This document shows, in pieces, positions 33,912-43,823 of a stretch of 64,000 nucleotides of DNA (positions are counted from its first letter, which is position 1; every line of letters begins with the position of its first letter). This stretch comes from Roseovarius sp. (GTDB taxonomy: Bacteria; Pseudomonadota; Alphaproteobacteria; Rhodobacterales; Rhodobacteraceae). The stretch covers positions 1 to 64,000 of the forward strand of contig PBIL01000022.1 in the NCBI GenBank assembly GCA_002720475.1. Direction: 5' to 3'. A program made the position numbers and the translations under genes. Under the pieces are notes generated by a model. That model did not search any database, was not told where the DNA came from, and saw only the letters and a list, made by a program, of their open reading frames with translations.

Positions 33912-34924
33912 CCATGACCCTGCTTTCCATTGGCGATCTGGCGCAGGATTTCGCGCTGCGGCGCCAGACGGCAACGCTCACGCGCGAGATGGCCCGCCTG
34001 ACCGGCGAGGTCTCGACCGGGCAGACCACCGATGTCGCGCGCCAGCTTGGCGGCCAGCTCGGGCCGCTGGCCGAGATCGAGCGCGCGCTGACGCTCACCG
34101 AGGCGCAGAGCGGTGCCGCGCGGCTTGCCGCCGTCGATGCCGCGCTCATGCAGGGGGCGCTCGAACGTGTGCAGGACGAGGCGCAGACCCTGGCCGCACG
34201 CGCGCTGAGTGTCGGGGCCGGGGCCGGGGCCGCGCCGCCCGCGCTTCTTGCCACCGAGGCGCGCGCGGCGCTCCATGCGATGATCGGCGCGCTCAACGGG
34301 GCCTCGGCCGGACGCGCGCTCTTTGCCGGGGACCGCAGCGATGCCGCGCCGCTCGCCCCGGCCGAGACGCTGCTCGCCGACCTGCGCATGGCACTCGGCG
34401 GGCGCTCGGATATCGCCGCGATCGACGCCGCGCTCGACGATTTCTTCGACGCGCCGGGCGGCGGCTTCGAGACGGCGATCTATCGCGGCGGCACGGGTCA
34501 TGTCGCCGAGGTCGCCCTCGGCGCGGGCGAATCCGTGGCCCTGCGCATCCGCGCCGATGACCCCGCCTTGCGCGCGCAGCTCAGGACCACGGCGCTTGCC
34601 GCGCTTGTCGATGACGCGGCCCTCGCGCTCGATCGCGCCGACCGTCAGGCGCTGGCCGAAACCCTGGGCGAGCGGCTTCTTGCCGGGCAGGACGGCGTGA
34701 CCGGGCTGCGCGCCCGGCTGGGCAGCGCGGAGGCGCGCATCGCCCAGGCCGAGACCCGGATCGGGGCCGAACGCAGCGCGCTCACGCTGGCGCGCAACGA
34801 TCTTGTCTCGGTCGATGTCTTCGCCTCGGCCTCGGCGCTCGAAGGCGTCCAGTTCCAGCTCGAGACGCTCTACACGCTCACCGCGCGCACGGCGCGGCTC
34901 AACCTCGCGGCCTTCCTGTCATGA
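33908..34924 (+). CDS. flgL: Flagellar hook-associated protein 3 FlgL
   Basis: A 338-aa flagellin-related junction protein. The N-terminus reads LSIGDLAQDFALRRQTATLTREM with the family's GxxT/S pattern in LTGEVSTGQ. The C-terminal helix SASALEGVQFQLETLYTLTARTA is flagellin-like. The ATG at 33908 gives an ATGA overlap with flgK; a second ATG at 33914 is possible. Its stop overlaps flgI by 4 nt. Confidence 0.9.
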   Translation: MTMTLLSIGDLAQDFALRRQTATLTREMARLTGEVSTGQTTDVARQLGGQLGPLAEIERALTLTEAQSGAARLAAVDAALMQGALERVQDEAQTLAARALSVGAGAGAAPPALLATEARAALHAMIGALNGASAGRALFAGDRSDAAPLAPAETLLADLRMALGGRSDIAAIDAALDDFFDAPGGGFETAIYRGGTGHVAEVALGAGESVALRIRADDPALRAQLRTTALAALVDDAALALDRADRQALAETLGERLLAGQDGVTGLRARLGSAEARIAQAETRIGAERSALTLARNDLVSVDVFASASALEGVQFQLETLYTLTARTARLNLAAFLS

Positions 34925-36036
34925 TCGGGGGCGTGCGGCTGGTGTTGCTGTGCCTGCTCATCGCCGGGCTGGCGCTCGGCCCCGCGCGGGCCGGGCCGAT
35001 CCGCATCAAGGACCTGGTGGAGTTCGACGGCGTGCGCGGCAACGATCTGCTGGGCTACGGGCTTGTCGTCGGGCTTGACGGCACCGGCGACGGGCTGCGC
35101 AATTCGCCCTTCACCGAGGAGCTTCTGGCCAACATTCTCGAGCGGCTCGGCATCAACGTCAGCGGCGAGCAGTTTCGCCCCAGGAATGTCGCCGCCGTCA
35201 TGGTCACGGCCGAACTGCCCGCCTTCGCCCGCGCGGGCGGCCGGATCGACGTGACCGTGTCGGCCATGGGCGATGCCGAGAGCCTTCTGGGGGGCACGCT
35301 CATCATGACCCCGCTCAATGCCGCGGACGGCCAGATCTACGCCGTGGCGCAAGGCACGATCATCGCCGGGGGCGTGGCCGCGCAGGGCGAGGCGGGCGGC
35401 GTGACCCAGGGGGTGCCGACCTCGGGCACGATCCCCGCGGGCGCGCGGGTCGAGCGCGAGGTCGATTTCGACTTCGCCGGGCTGGAGACCGTTCGCCTGG
35501 CGCTGCGCGAGCCGGATTTCACCACCGCCGCGCGGATCGAACAGGCGATCAACGGGGCCGTCGGCCGGCCGGTCGCGCTGATGCTCGATCCGGGCACGGT
35601 GCGGATCGACCTTGCGCGGATGCAGGCGCGCACGCCCGCCCATGCGATCGGCGCGGTCGAGAACCTTCTGGTCGAGCCGCAGGGCCGCGCGCGCGTGGTG
35701 GTCGATCAGCGCTCGGGCACGATCGTGATGGGGCAGGACGTGCGGATCTCTCGCGTTGCCGTCTCGCAGGGCAACCTGACCCTGCGCATCCGCGAGACGC
35801 CGCTCGTGGTTCAGCCCAACCCCTTCGCGCGGGGCGAGACGGTGGTGGTGCCGCGCACCGAGGCCGGGATCGAGGAAGAGCCGGGCACCGGCCTTGCCGA
35901 GGTGCCGGGCGGAACCTCGCTCGCCGAGGTGATCGCCGGGCTCAACGCGCTCGGCGTGGCCCCGCGCGACATGATCGACATCCTCAAGAGCATCAAGGCG
36001 GCGGGCGCGCTCCATGCCGAGTTCGTCGTGCGATGA
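34921..36036 (+). CDS. flgI: Flagellar P-ring protein FlgI
   Basis: A 371-aa periplasmic ring protein. The signal peptide LVLLCLLIAGLALGPARA is followed by GPIRIKDLVEFDGVRGNDLLG, the classic FlgI start. GYGLVVGLDGTGDGLRNSPFT and the C-terminal GVAPRDMIDILKSIKAAGAL are highly conserved. It ends the flagellar run; the pncB gene converges on it with 27 nt between. Confidence 0.95.
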   Translation: MIGGVRLVLLCLLIAGLALGPARAGPIRIKDLVEFDGVRGNDLLGYGLVVGLDGTGDGLRNSPFTEELLANILERLGINVSGEQFRPRNVAAVMVTAELPAFARAGGRIDVTVSAMGDAESLLGGTLIMTPLNAADGQIYAVAQGTIIAGGVAAQGEAGGVTQGVPTSGTIPAGARVEREVDFDFAGLETVRLALREPDFTTAARIEQAINGAVGRPVALMLDPGTVRIDLARMQARTPAHAIGAVENLLVEPQGRARVVVDQRSGTIVMGQDVRISRVAVSQGNLTLRIRETPLVVQPNPFARGETVVVPRTEAGIEEEPGTGLAEVPGGTSLAEVIAGLNALGVAPRDMIDILKSIKAAGALHAEFVVR

Positions 36037-36063
36037 ACGCGCGAAGGTCCGCCGCAGGGAGGG

Positions 36064-37356
36064 TCAGACCACCACGTCGATCTCGGGCTGCGCGCCCACG
36101 TCGAAGACGCGACGATAGCGGGCGATTTCCCCGGCCGGGCCCATCGCCTTGCGCGGGTTGTCCGAAAGCTTGACCGTGGGGCGGCCATTGGCGGAGACCG
36201 CCTTGCAGACAAGCGAGAAGGGGGCGAGCGCGTCGTCCGGCGTCAGCCCGCGGAAATCGTTGGTAAGCAGCGTGCCCCAGCCGAAGGAGGTGCGCACCCG
36301 CCCCGCGAAGCGCGCATGCAGTTCAAGGATGCGCTCCACGTCGAGCCCGTCGGAGAAGATCACCATCTTCTCGCGCGGGTCCTCGCCGCGCGCCTGCCAC
36401 CAGCGGATCGCCGTCTCCGCCCCCGCCTCGGGCGCGCCGGAATCGATGCGGATCCCCGTCCAGCCCGCCAGCCAGTCGGGCGCGCGCTCCAGGAACCCCT
36501 CGGTGCCGTAGGTGTCCGGCAGGATGATGCGCAGGTTGCCGTCATGCTCCTCGTGCCAGTCGGCGAGCACCTTGTAGGGCGCGCGGGCAAGCTCCTCGTC
36601 GCTCTCGGCCAGCGCGGCATAGACCATGGGCAATTCATGGGCATTGGTGCCGATCGCCTCCAGATCGCGGTTCTTGGCGATCAGGCAGTTCGAGGTGCCG
36701 ACGAACCGCCCGCCCAGCCCCTCGTGCATGGCCTGCACGCACCAGTCCTGCCAGAGAAAGGAATGCCGCCGCCGCGTGCCGAAATCGGCGATGCGCAGAT
36801 CCGGGAGCGGGCGCAGCCGCTCGACCTTTTCCCAGAGCTTGGTCATGGCGCGCGCATAGAGCACCTGAAGCTCGAACTTCTTCATGCGGCCCAGAACGGC
36901 GCGGGCGCGCAATTCCATCAGCACCGCCAGCGCCGGGATCTCCCAGAGCATCACCTCGGGCCAGCGCCCCTCGAAGGTCAGCTCGTACTGCCCGTCGCGC
37001 CGCTCCAGGTGATAGGGCGGGAGCCGCAGCCCCTCGAACCAGTCCATGAATTCTGGGGTGAACATCTGCCGCTTGCCGTAGAAGGTGTTGCCGCGCATCC
37101 AGGTGCTCTCGCCGCGCGAAAGCGAGAGAGTGCGGATATGGTCAAGCTGCTCGCGCAGCTCGCCCTCGTCCACCAGTTCCGCGAGCCGTACCGACGCGGT
37201 GCGGTTGATCAGCGAAAACGTCACCTGCGTGTCGGGCTTGTTGCGCAGCACCGACTGGCACATCAGGAGCTTGTAGAAATCCGTGTCGATGAGCGACCGC
37301 ACGATCGGGTCCATCTTCCAGCGGTGATTGTAGACGCGGGTGGCGATATCGACCAT
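36064..37356 (-). CDS. pncB: Nicotinate phosphoribosyltransferase PncB
   Basis: A 430-aa NAD-salvage enzyme that joins nicotinate to PRPP. The N-terminal [17 protein letters not shown] is typical. [13 protein letters not shown] and the [14 protein letters not shown] region contain substrate-site residues, and [10 protein letters not shown] and the [11 protein letters not shown] block follow. A monocistronic gene, convergent with flgI. Confidence 0.95.
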   Translation of the reverse strand: MVDIATRVYNHRWKMDPIVRSLIDTDFYKLLMCQSVLRNKPDTQVTFSLINRTASVRLAELVDEGELREQLDHIRTLSLSRGESTWMRGNTFYGKRQMFTPEFMDWFEGLRLPPYHLERRDGQYELTFEGRWPEVMLWEIPALAVLMELRARAVLGRMKKFELQVLYARAMTKLWEKVERLRPLPDLRIADFGTRRRHSFLWQDWCVQAMHEGLGGRFVGTSNCLIAKNRDLEAIGTNAHELPMVYAALAESDEELARAPYKVLADWHEEHDGNLRIILPDTYGTEGFLERAPDWLAGWTGIRIDSGAPEAGAETAIRWWQARGEDPREKMVIFSDGLDVERILELHARFAGRVRTSFGWGTLLTNDFRGLTPDDALAPFSLVCKAVSANGRPTVKLSDNPRKAMGPAGEIARYRRVFDVGAQPEIDVVV

Positions 37357-37392
37357 GGCGCGGCCTCCGGGCAGGGCATGACGGCGGTTAAA

Positions 37393-37686
37393 TCAAAGCG
37401 CCGGGTCGCGCGCAAGGCCGCCCGGCCCGGCAAGGCGCTGCCAGTCCGCCTTCCAGCCCGCGCCGTGGCCGGCCAGGCTGCGCATCGCGGGCAGGTGCTG
37501 CGCCACCTCCGGCAGAAGCGTGAGCGGCTTGCGCCGCCGCTCGAAAAGCGGCTGGCCGAGCGCGGCCTCGATTGCCCGCAGCCGCCGGGTCAGGGCCGAT
37601 TGGCTGACATGGCGCAGCACGGCGGCCCGCGCCAGCGATCCGGCATCGGCCACGGCCAGGATATCGTCACGCCATTCGAGCCGCAT
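37393..37686 (-). pseudogene. LysR-type regulator truncated after the DNA-binding domain
   Basis: Only 97 codons are present: a complete LysR winged helix ([37 protein letters not shown]), then about 35 residues and a stop at 37393. Full LysR proteins are near 300 aa, so the effector and oligomer domain is absent. No continuation in another frame is seen before pncB. It is divergent from the desulfhydrase/sulfo-lyase gene with 97 nt between starts, so it was probably that gene's regulator. The surviving domain could still bind DNA. Confidence 0.75.
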
Positions 37687-37783
37687 CTTGCAGACCGTGC
37701 ATGATTTTCTGCGAGATTGGCATTGGACAGCGGTTTTGTCGCGCCCTAGCCTGCCTGAAGCGCATAGTGACGGAGCAACGCCG

Positions 37784-38800
37784 ATGCATCTTGCCCGCTT
37801 CCCCCGGCATTTCCTGGCCCATCTGCCGACCCCGCTCGAACGGCTCGACCGGCTGAGCGCCGAACTGGGCGGCCCCGAGATCTGGATCAAGCGCGACGAT
37901 TGCACCGGGCTCTCGACGGGTGGCAACAAGACCCGCAAGCTCGAGTTTCTCATGGCGGAGGCCGAGGCACAGGGCGCCGACATGGTGATGACCCAGGGCG
38001 CCACCCAGTCGAACCATGCCCGCCAGACCGCCGCCTTCGCCGCCAAACTGGGGATGGGCTGCCATCTCCTGCTGGAGGACCGGACCGGCTCCGACAATGC
38101 CAGTTACAACACCAACGGCAACGTGCTGCTCGATCACCTGCACGGCGCCACCACCGAGAAGCGCCCCGGCGGCGGCGACATGAATGCCGAGATGGAGGCG
38201 GTGGCGGACCGCTTCCGCGCCGAGGGCCGCCGCGTCTATACCATCCCCGGCGGCGGTTCGAACCCCACCGGTGCCCTGGGCTATGTCAACTGCGCCTTCG
38301 AGATGCTGGGCCAGTTCAACGATCGCGGCCTCCGGGTCGATCACATCGTCCACGCCACCGGCAGCGCGGGCACGCAGGCGGGGCTGATCACCGGGCTGAA
38401 GGCGATGAACGCGGGCATCCCGCTTCTTGGCATCGGCGTGCGCGCCCCCAGGGCGAGGCAAGAGGAAAACGTCTACACCCTCGCCTGCGCCACGGCGGAA
38501 AAGCTGGGCTGCCCCGGCGTGGTGGCGCGCGCGGATGTGGTGGCCAATACCGATTACGTGGGCGAGGGCTACGGCATCCCCACGCAAGGCGGGCTCGAGG
38601 CGATCGCCATGTTCGCGGAGCTTGAGGCGATCCTGCTTGATCCGGTCTATTCGGCCAAGGGCGCGGCAGGGCTCATCGACCTCATCCGCAAGGGCCACTT
38701 CCGCAAGGGCGAGCGGGTCGTGTTCCTGCATACCGGCGGCGCGGCGGCGCTTTTCGGCTACGATTCCGCCTTCGATTTCGCCGGGCGCCGGACGCGCTGA
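37784..38800 (+). CDS. PLP-dependent D-cysteine desulfhydrase / L-cysteate sulfo-lyase family
   Basis: A 338-aa PLP enzyme of the ACC deaminase / D-cysteine desulfhydrase fold. The PLP lysine is in [28 protein letters not shown] and [14 protein letters not shown] are family blocks. The start at 37784 follows CGGAG. In this group the same subfamily includes CuyA, which releases sulfite from L-cysteate and is often next to a LysR gene. The neighbouring LysR remnant makes CuyA a real alternative to D-cysteine desulfhydrase. Sequence alone does not decide the substrate. Confidence 0.85.
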   Translation: MHLARFPRHFLAHLPTPLERLDRLSAELGGPEIWIKRDDCTGLSTGGNKTRKLEFLMAEAEAQGADMVMTQGATQSNHARQTAAFAAKLGMGCHLLLEDRTGSDNASYNTNGNVLLDHLHGATTEKRPGGGDMNAEMEAVADRFRAEGRRVYTIPGGGSNPTGALGYVNCAFEMLGQFNDRGLRVDHIVHATGSAGTQAGLITGLKAMNAGIPLLGIGVRAPRARQEENVYTLACATAEKLGCPGVVARADVVANTDYVGEGYGIPTQGGLEAIAMFAELEAILLDPVYSAKGAAGLIDLIRKGHFRKGERVVFLHTGGAAALFGYDSAFDFAGRRTR

Positions 38801-38827
38801 ACCACGCCCGGCCCTCCCGGCGGAGCG

Positions 38828-38849
38828 CCCCGCCACAGTGCGGGGTTTT
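38828..38849 (+). terminator. Rho-independent terminator after the PLP enzyme gene
   Basis: CCCCGC (38828-38833), loop CACAGT, GCGGGG (38840-38845), then TTTT. The stem is short but pure GC and the T-run is in place, 28 nt behind the stop. It separates this gene from pheT downstream. Confidence 0.75.
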
Positions 38850-38909
38850 CCATGCCCGACATATCCGCTAAAGCGCAGGGAAACGCAGGCTGGCAGGCGG
38901 ACAGACCCC

Positions 38910-41309
38910 ATGAAATTCACCCTCTCCTGGCTGAAAGAGCATCTCGATACCCAGGCCACGGTCGACGAGATCGCCGAGGCGCTGACCGATCTGGGCCTCG
39001 AGGTCGAAAGCGTGACCAATCCGGCCGCGAAGCTCTCGGCCTTTACCATCGGCAAGGTGCTGAGCGCCGAGCAGCACCCGGACGCGGACCGGCTGCGCGT
39101 CTGCCGGGTGGCGACGGAGGCGGGCGAGGTGCAGATCGTCTGCGGCGCGCCCAATGCGCGCGAGGGAATCACCGTGGTGGTGGCCAGGCCCGGCACCTAT
39201 GTGCCGGGCATCGACACGACGATCGGCGTGGGCCGGATTCGCGGGGTCGAGAGCGCGGGCATGATGTGCTCGGAGCGCGAGATGGAACTGGGCGACGCGC
39301 ATGACGGCATCATCGAACTGCCCTCGGGCGAGGTGGGCGAGCGGTTTTCCGACTGGCTGGCCGAGAACGAGCCGTCCCGCGTCGATCCGGTCATCGAGAT
39401 CGCGATCACCCCGAACCGGCCCGATGCGCTCGGCGTGCGGGGGATCGCGCGCGACCTTGCCGCGCGCGGCCTCGGCACGCTGCGCCCCGAAAGCCCCGCG
39501 CATATCGAGGGGCAGTTCCCCTGTCCGATCACCGTCACCATTGACCCGGACGCGGCCACCGGCGGTTGCGAGGTCTTTGCCGGGCGGCTGATCCGCGGGG
39601 TGCAGAACGGCCCCTCGCCCGAGTGGCTGCAACAGCGCCTGCGCGCGATCGGACTGCGGCCCATCTCGGCGCTGGTCGATATCACCAATTTCTTCACCTA
39701 TGACCGCAACCGCCCGTTGCATGTCTTCGACGCGGACAAGGTGACGGGCAATCTGCGGGTGCATCGCACGGCGGGGGGCGAGACCCTCACCGGTCTTGAC
39801 GAGAAGGACCATACCTTCGGCCCCGGCCATGTGGTGATCTCGGATGATGCGGGCATCGAGAGCATCGGCGGCATCATGGGCGGGCTTGCCACCGGCTGCA
39901 CGTTCGAGACCGTGAACGTCTTTCTGGAGGCCGCCGTCTGGGACCGGGTGCAGATCGCCGAGACCGGCCGCGCGCTGCGCATAAACTCGGATGCGCGCTA
40001 TCGCAACGAGCGCGGGATCGACCCGGCCTTCAACATGGAGGCGCTCGATCTGGCCACGCAGATGATCCTCGATCTCTGCGGCGGCACCCCCTCGAACCGT
40101 GTCGTTGCGGGCAAGGTGCCGGATGTGGCGCGCGCCTACCGGCTCGATCCGGCGCGGGTGCAGTCGCTTGTCGGCATGGACATCCCCGAAAGCGAGCAGC
40201 GCCAGACGCTGACCGCGCTCGGCTTCCGGCTGGAGGGAAACCTTGCCCATGTGCCAAGCTGGCGGCCCGACATCCTGGGCGAGGCCGATCTGGTCGAGGA
40301 AGTGGCGCGCATCGCCTCGCTCACGCGGCTTGAGGGCCGCCCGATGGCGCGCGCCGTGCCCGGCGTGCCCAAACCGATCCTGAGCCCCGCGCAGAAGCGC
40401 GAGCAGATCGCCCGCCGCACCGTGGCGAGCCTCGGCTACAACGAATGCGTCACCTACAGCTTCATCGACCACGCGGCCGCCGCGCTCTTCGGCGGCGGCG
40501 AGGATGCCACCATGCTCGCCAACCCGATCAGCAGCGACATGAGCCACATGCGCCCCGATCTCCTGCCCGGTCTTCTGCGCGCGGCGGCGCGCAACCAGGC
40601 GCGCGGGATCATGGATCTGGCGCTCTTCGAGGTGGGCCACGCCTTTCACGGCGGCGAGCCGGGCGAGCAGCACCGGCAGGTGGCGGGCCTGCTTGTCGGG
40701 CGGACCGGCCCGCGCGACACGCATGGCAGCACGCGCGCGGTCGATCTCTTCGACGCCAAGGCCGATGCCGAGGCGGTGCTTGCCGCCATCGGCGCGCCGG
40801 CGCGGGTGCAGATCCTGCGGGACGGGCCGGGCTGGTTCCATCCGGGGCGGCACGGGCGCATCTGCCTCGGCCCGAAGACCGTGCTCGGCATCTTCGGCGA
40901 GCTGCATCCGCGCATCCTGCGCGCGCTTGACGTGAAGGGGCCTGCCGTGGCCTTCACCCTCTTCCCGGAGGAGGTGCCGCTGCCGCGCAGGGCAGGTGCC
41001 ACGCGCGGCGCGCTCGAGATCAGCGATCTGCAGGCGGTCGAGCGCGATTTCGCCTTCGTCGTCGATGCCGGGGTGGAGGCGCTCAGCCTGGTCAACGCCG
41101 CTGCCGGGGCCGACAAGAGCCTCATCGAGGAGGTGCGCGTCTTTGACGAGTTCATCGGCGGCAGCCTCGGCGAAGGCAAGAAATCGCTGGCCATCACCGT
41201 GCGCCTGCAACCGCGCGAGGCGACGCTGAAGGAGGCCGAGATCGAGGCGGTTTCCAGGAAGATCATCGAGAAAGTGACGAAGGCCACCGGCGGCGTGCTG
41301 CGCGGCTGA
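38910..41309 (+). CDS. pheT: Phenylalanine-tRNA ligase beta subunit PheT
   Basis: A 799-aa class II synthetase subunit. Start MKFTLSWLKEHLDTQATVDE is universal for PheT. The OB-fold tRNA-binding domain (LSAEQHPDADRLRVCRV, QIVCGAPNAREG), B3/B4 editing region, B5 domain and the C-terminal anticodon-binding fold (LPGLLRAAARNQARG through VRLQPREATLKEAEIE) are all in place. pheS is not upstream: a terminator and the PLP enzyme gene lie there instead. It is followed 15 nt later by a ytoQ-like gene. Confidence 0.96.
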   Translation: MKFTLSWLKEHLDTQATVDEIAEALTDLGLEVESVTNPAAKLSAFTIGKVLSAEQHPDADRLRVCRVATEAGEVQIVCGAPNAREGITVVVARPGTYVPGIDTTIGVGRIRGVESAGMMCSEREMELGDAHDGIIELPSGEVGERFSDWLAENEPSRVDPVIEIAITPNRPDALGVRGIARDLAARGLGTLRPESPAHIEGQFPCPITVTIDPDAATGGCEVFAGRLIRGVQNGPSPEWLQQRLRAIGLRPISALVDITNFFTYDRNRPLHVFDADKVTGNLRVHRTAGGETLTGLDEKDHTFGPGHVVISDDAGIESIGGIMGGLATGCTFETVNVFLEAAVWDRVQIAETGRALRINSDARYRNERGIDPAFNMEALDLATQMILDLCGGTPSNRVVAGKVPDVARAYRLDPARVQSLVGMDIPESEQRQTLTALGFRLEGNLAHVPSWRPDILGEADLVEEVARIASLTRLEGRPMARAVPGVPKPILSPAQKREQIARRTVASLGYNECVTYSFIDHAAAALFGGGEDATMLANPISSDMSHMRPDLLPGLLRAAARNQARGIMDLALFEVGHAFHGGEPGEQHRQVAGLLVGRTGPRDTHGSTRAVDLFDAKADAEAVLAAIGAPARVQILRDGPGWFHPGRHGRICLGPKTVLGIFGELHPRILRALDVKGPAVAFTLFPEEVPLPRRAGATRGALEISDLQAVERDFAFVVDAGVEALSLVNAAAGADKSLIEEVRVFDEFIGGSLGEGKKSLAITVRLQPREATLKEAEIEAVSRKIIEKVTKATGGVLRG

Positions 41310-41324
41310 GACAGGGAGGCGGGA

Positions 41325-41771
41325 ATGCTCAAGGTCTATCTTTCCGGCGAGATCCATACCGACTGGCGCGAGCGGATCATCGCGGGGGCCGCCGGTCTCG
41401 ACCTGGTGTTCTCGGGTCCGGTGACGGATCACGCGGCCAGCGACGATTGCGGCGTGGCGATCCTGGGCGCGGAGCCGGACAAGTACTGGCACGACCACAA
41501 GGGGGCGATGCTCAATGCGATCCGCACCCGCAAGGGGATTTCGGAGGCCGATATCGTGGTGGTCCGCTTCGGCGACAAGTACAGGCAGTGGAACGCCGCC
41601 TTTGACGCGGGCTATGCCGCGGCGCTCGGAAAGTCGCTGATCATCCTGCAACCGCCCGAGCATGACCACGCGCTCAAGGAGGTGGATGCCGCGGCCCTTG
41701 CGGTGGCGCGCTCGCCCGATCAGGTGGTGGCGATCCTGCGCTATGTGCTGGAGGGAACGCTGCCCGCCTAG
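41325..41771 (+). CDS. YtoQ-family protein
   Basis: A 148-aa protein of the YtoQ family, which resembles nucleoside 2-deoxyribosyltransferases. It starts MLKVYLSGEIHTDWRERI and shows DHAASDDCGVAILG, DKYWHDHKGAMLNAIRTRKG and FGDKYRQWNAAFDAGYAAA. Function is unknown in the literature I recall. It sits 15 nt behind pheT and its stop shares CTAG with the converging Usp gene. Confidence 0.85.
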   Translation: MLKVYLSGEIHTDWRERIIAGAAGLDLVFSGPVTDHAASDDCGVAILGAEPDKYWHDHKGAMLNAIRTRKGISEADIVVVRFGDKYRQWNAAFDAGYAAALGKSLIILQPPEHDHALKEVDAAALAVARSPDQVVAILRYVLEGTLPA

Positions 41772-42181
41772 CCGCGCACCACGTAGACCGAACATTCGGC
41801 ATGCGTCACCACATGGCTTGCCGTGGTGCCGAGGAGGGAGTCCTGGACCTTGGGATTGGCCGCATCCATCACGATCAGGTCCACCTTGCGCTCGGATGCC
41901 AGCTTGACGATCTGGCGATGCACCGCCCCCTTGCGCACGATCTGTTCCACATCGACCCCCTCCGCCGGGTTGGCCGCGACGAACCTGCGCAATTCCTCGG
42001 CCCAGTAGGCTTCGGAATCGCGGATGTTGAGATTGCGCTCCATCTCCGGGGCGACGGTGGCGACGATCAGCCGCGCGCCGCGCCGCTGCGCCATCTCCAC
42101 CGCCTCCGTATAGGCAAGATGCTCGATCTTCACATGGCGCAGGTTGACGGGGCAGAGGATCAGGCGGGTCTGGCGGGGCAT
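41768..42181 (-). CDS. Universal stress protein (UspA family)
   Basis: A 137-aa single Usp domain. The C-terminal nucleotide-binding consensus is only partial: IVMDAANPKVQDSLLGTTASHVV ends in a G-rich-like GTTASHV and CSVYVV. The N-terminal strand reads RLILCPVNLRHVKIEHLAYTEAVEMA. It converges on ytoQ with a shared CTAG and is separated from gatB by 94 nt. Role: stress adaptation, details unknown. Confidence 0.85.
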   Translation of the reverse strand: MPRQTRLILCPVNLRHVKIEHLAYTEAVEMAQRRGARLIVATVAPEMERNLNIRDSEAYWAEELRRFVAANPAEGVDVEQIVRKGAVHRQIVKLASERKVDLIVMDAANPKVQDSLLGTTASHVVTHAECSVYVVRG

Positions 42182-42275
42182 GGCGGCTCCGTTACGAAAG
42201 GGGACAGCCCCTTTTTAGCCGCTGTATCCCGGCGTGACAGCCCCCCTGCGCCGCCTGTGCGATAGAAGCGACCGC

Positions 42276-43790
42276 CTAAAGCCCGAGTTTCGCCGCCACG
42301 ATCTCGTTCACGGCCCTGGGATTGGCCTTGCCGCCCGTGGCCTTCATGACCTGGCCCACGAACCAGCCGACAAGCTTGGGATTGGCCTGCGCCTTTTCCA
42401 CCTGCGCGGGGTTGGCGGCGATGATCTCGTCCACGGCGGCCTCGATCGCGCCGGTGTCCGTCACCTGTTTCATGCCCCGCTCCTCGACGATCTGCTCTGG
42501 ATCGCCCCCCTCGCCATAGACGATCTCGAAGAGGTCCTTGGCGATCTTGCCGGAGATGGCGTCTGACTTGATCAGCCGCACGATCGCGGCCAGTTGCGAC
42601 GGGCTGACCGGGCTTTGCTCGATGGTGTGATCCTCTTTCTTCAGCCGCCCGAAAAGCTCGTTGATGACCCAGTTGGCGGCCAGCTTGCCGTCGCCCGCCT
42701 CGGTCGCCACCGCCTCGAAATAATCCGCATTGGCCAGCTCGGCGGTCAGCACCGAGGCGTCGTATTCCGACAGGCCATAGTCCTGCACGAAGCGCGCGCG
42801 CTTTTCGTCCGGCAACTCAGGCAGGCTGGCCTTGATGCTGTCCACCCATTCCTGCTCGATCTCGAGCGGCAGCAGGTCGGGATCGGGGAAATAGCGGTAA
42901 TCGTGCGCCTCTTCCTTGGAGCGCATGGAGCGCGTCTCGCCGCGGTCGGGATCGTAGAGGCGGGTTTCCTGCACCACCTCGCCGCCGGCCTCGAGAATGG
43001 CGATCTGGCGGCGGGCCTCATGTTCGATGGCCTGCTGAATGAAGCGCATGGAGTTCATGTTCTTGATCTCGCAGCGCGTGCCGAGATGGGAGAAATCCTG
43101 GCTTTCCTGGTATTTCTCATACTGGCCCGGACGGCAGACCGAGACGTTGACATCGGCGCGCAGGTTGCCGTTCTGCATGTTGCCGTCGCAGGTGCCCAGA
43201 TAGCGCAGGATCTGGCGCAGCTTTGCGATATAGGCGGCGGCCTCTTCGGGGCCGCGAATGTCGGGGCGGCTCACGATCTCCATGAGCGCCACGCCGGTGC
43301 GGTTGAGATCGACAAAGGACAGGCCCGGGTCCATGTCGTGGATGCTTTTCCCGGCATCCTGCTCGACATGGATGCGCTCGATGCGCACACGGCGGGCCAC
43401 GCCCGGCCCCATGTCCACCAGGATCTCGCCCTCGCCCACCAGCGGATGGTAAAGCTGGCTGATCTGATAGCCCTGCGGCAGGTCGGGGTAGAAATAGTTC
43501 TTGCGGTCGAAGGCGGACCAGAGATTGATCCGGGCCTTCAGCCCCAGCCCGGTGCGCACCGCCTGCTCGATGCAATATTCGTTGATCACCGGCAGCATCC
43601 CCGGCATCGCCGCATCGACGAAGGAGACGTTGGAATTGGGCTCGGCCCCGAATTCGGTCGAGGCCCCGGAAAAGAGCTTGGCCTTCGAGGCGACCTGCGC
43701 GTGAACCTCCATGCCGATCACCAGTTCCCAGTCATGCGTCGCCCCGGCGATCACCTTGGGTTTGGGGGCTTCATAAGCGAGGTCCAGCAT
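42276..43790 (-). CDS. gatB: Asp-tRNA(Asn)/Glu-tRNA(Gln) amidotransferase subunit B GatB
   Basis: A 504-aa subunit that activates and amidates misacylated tRNA with GatA and Gat[25 protein letters not shown] is the conserved N-terminus. [31 protein letters not shown] and [11 protein letters not shown] follow in order. The C-terminal YqeY-like tail with [22 protein letters not shown] is intact. Separated from tenA by 33 nt on the same strand, so it might receive thi operon read-through. Confidence 0.95.
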   Translation of the reverse strand: MLDLAYEAPKPKVIAGATHDWELVIGMEVHAQVASKAKLFSGASTEFGAEPNSNVSFVDAAMPGMLPVINEYCIEQAVRTGLGLKARINLWSAFDRKNYFYPDLPQGYQISQLYHPLVGEGEILVDMGPGVARRVRIERIHVEQDAGKSIHDMDPGLSFVDLNRTGVALMEIVSRPDIRGPEEAAAYIAKLRQILRYLGTCDGNMQNGNLRADVNVSVCRPGQYEKYQESQDFSHLGTRCEIKNMNSMRFIQQAIEHEARRQIAILEAGGEVVQETRLYDPDRGETRSMRSKEEAHDYRYFPDPDLLPLEIEQEWVDSIKASLPELPDEKRARFVQDYGLSEYDASVLTAELANADYFEAVATEAGDGKLAANWVINELFGRLKKEDHTIEQSPVSPSQLAAIVRLIKSDAISGKIAKDLFEIVYGEGGDPEQIVEERGMKQVTDTGAIEAAVDEIIAANPAQVEKAQANPKLVGWFVGQVMKATGGKANPRAVNEIVAAKLGL

Positions 43791-43823
43791 GGCGCGGCTC
43801 CGGTCAATGGCTCGGCCTGCCTT

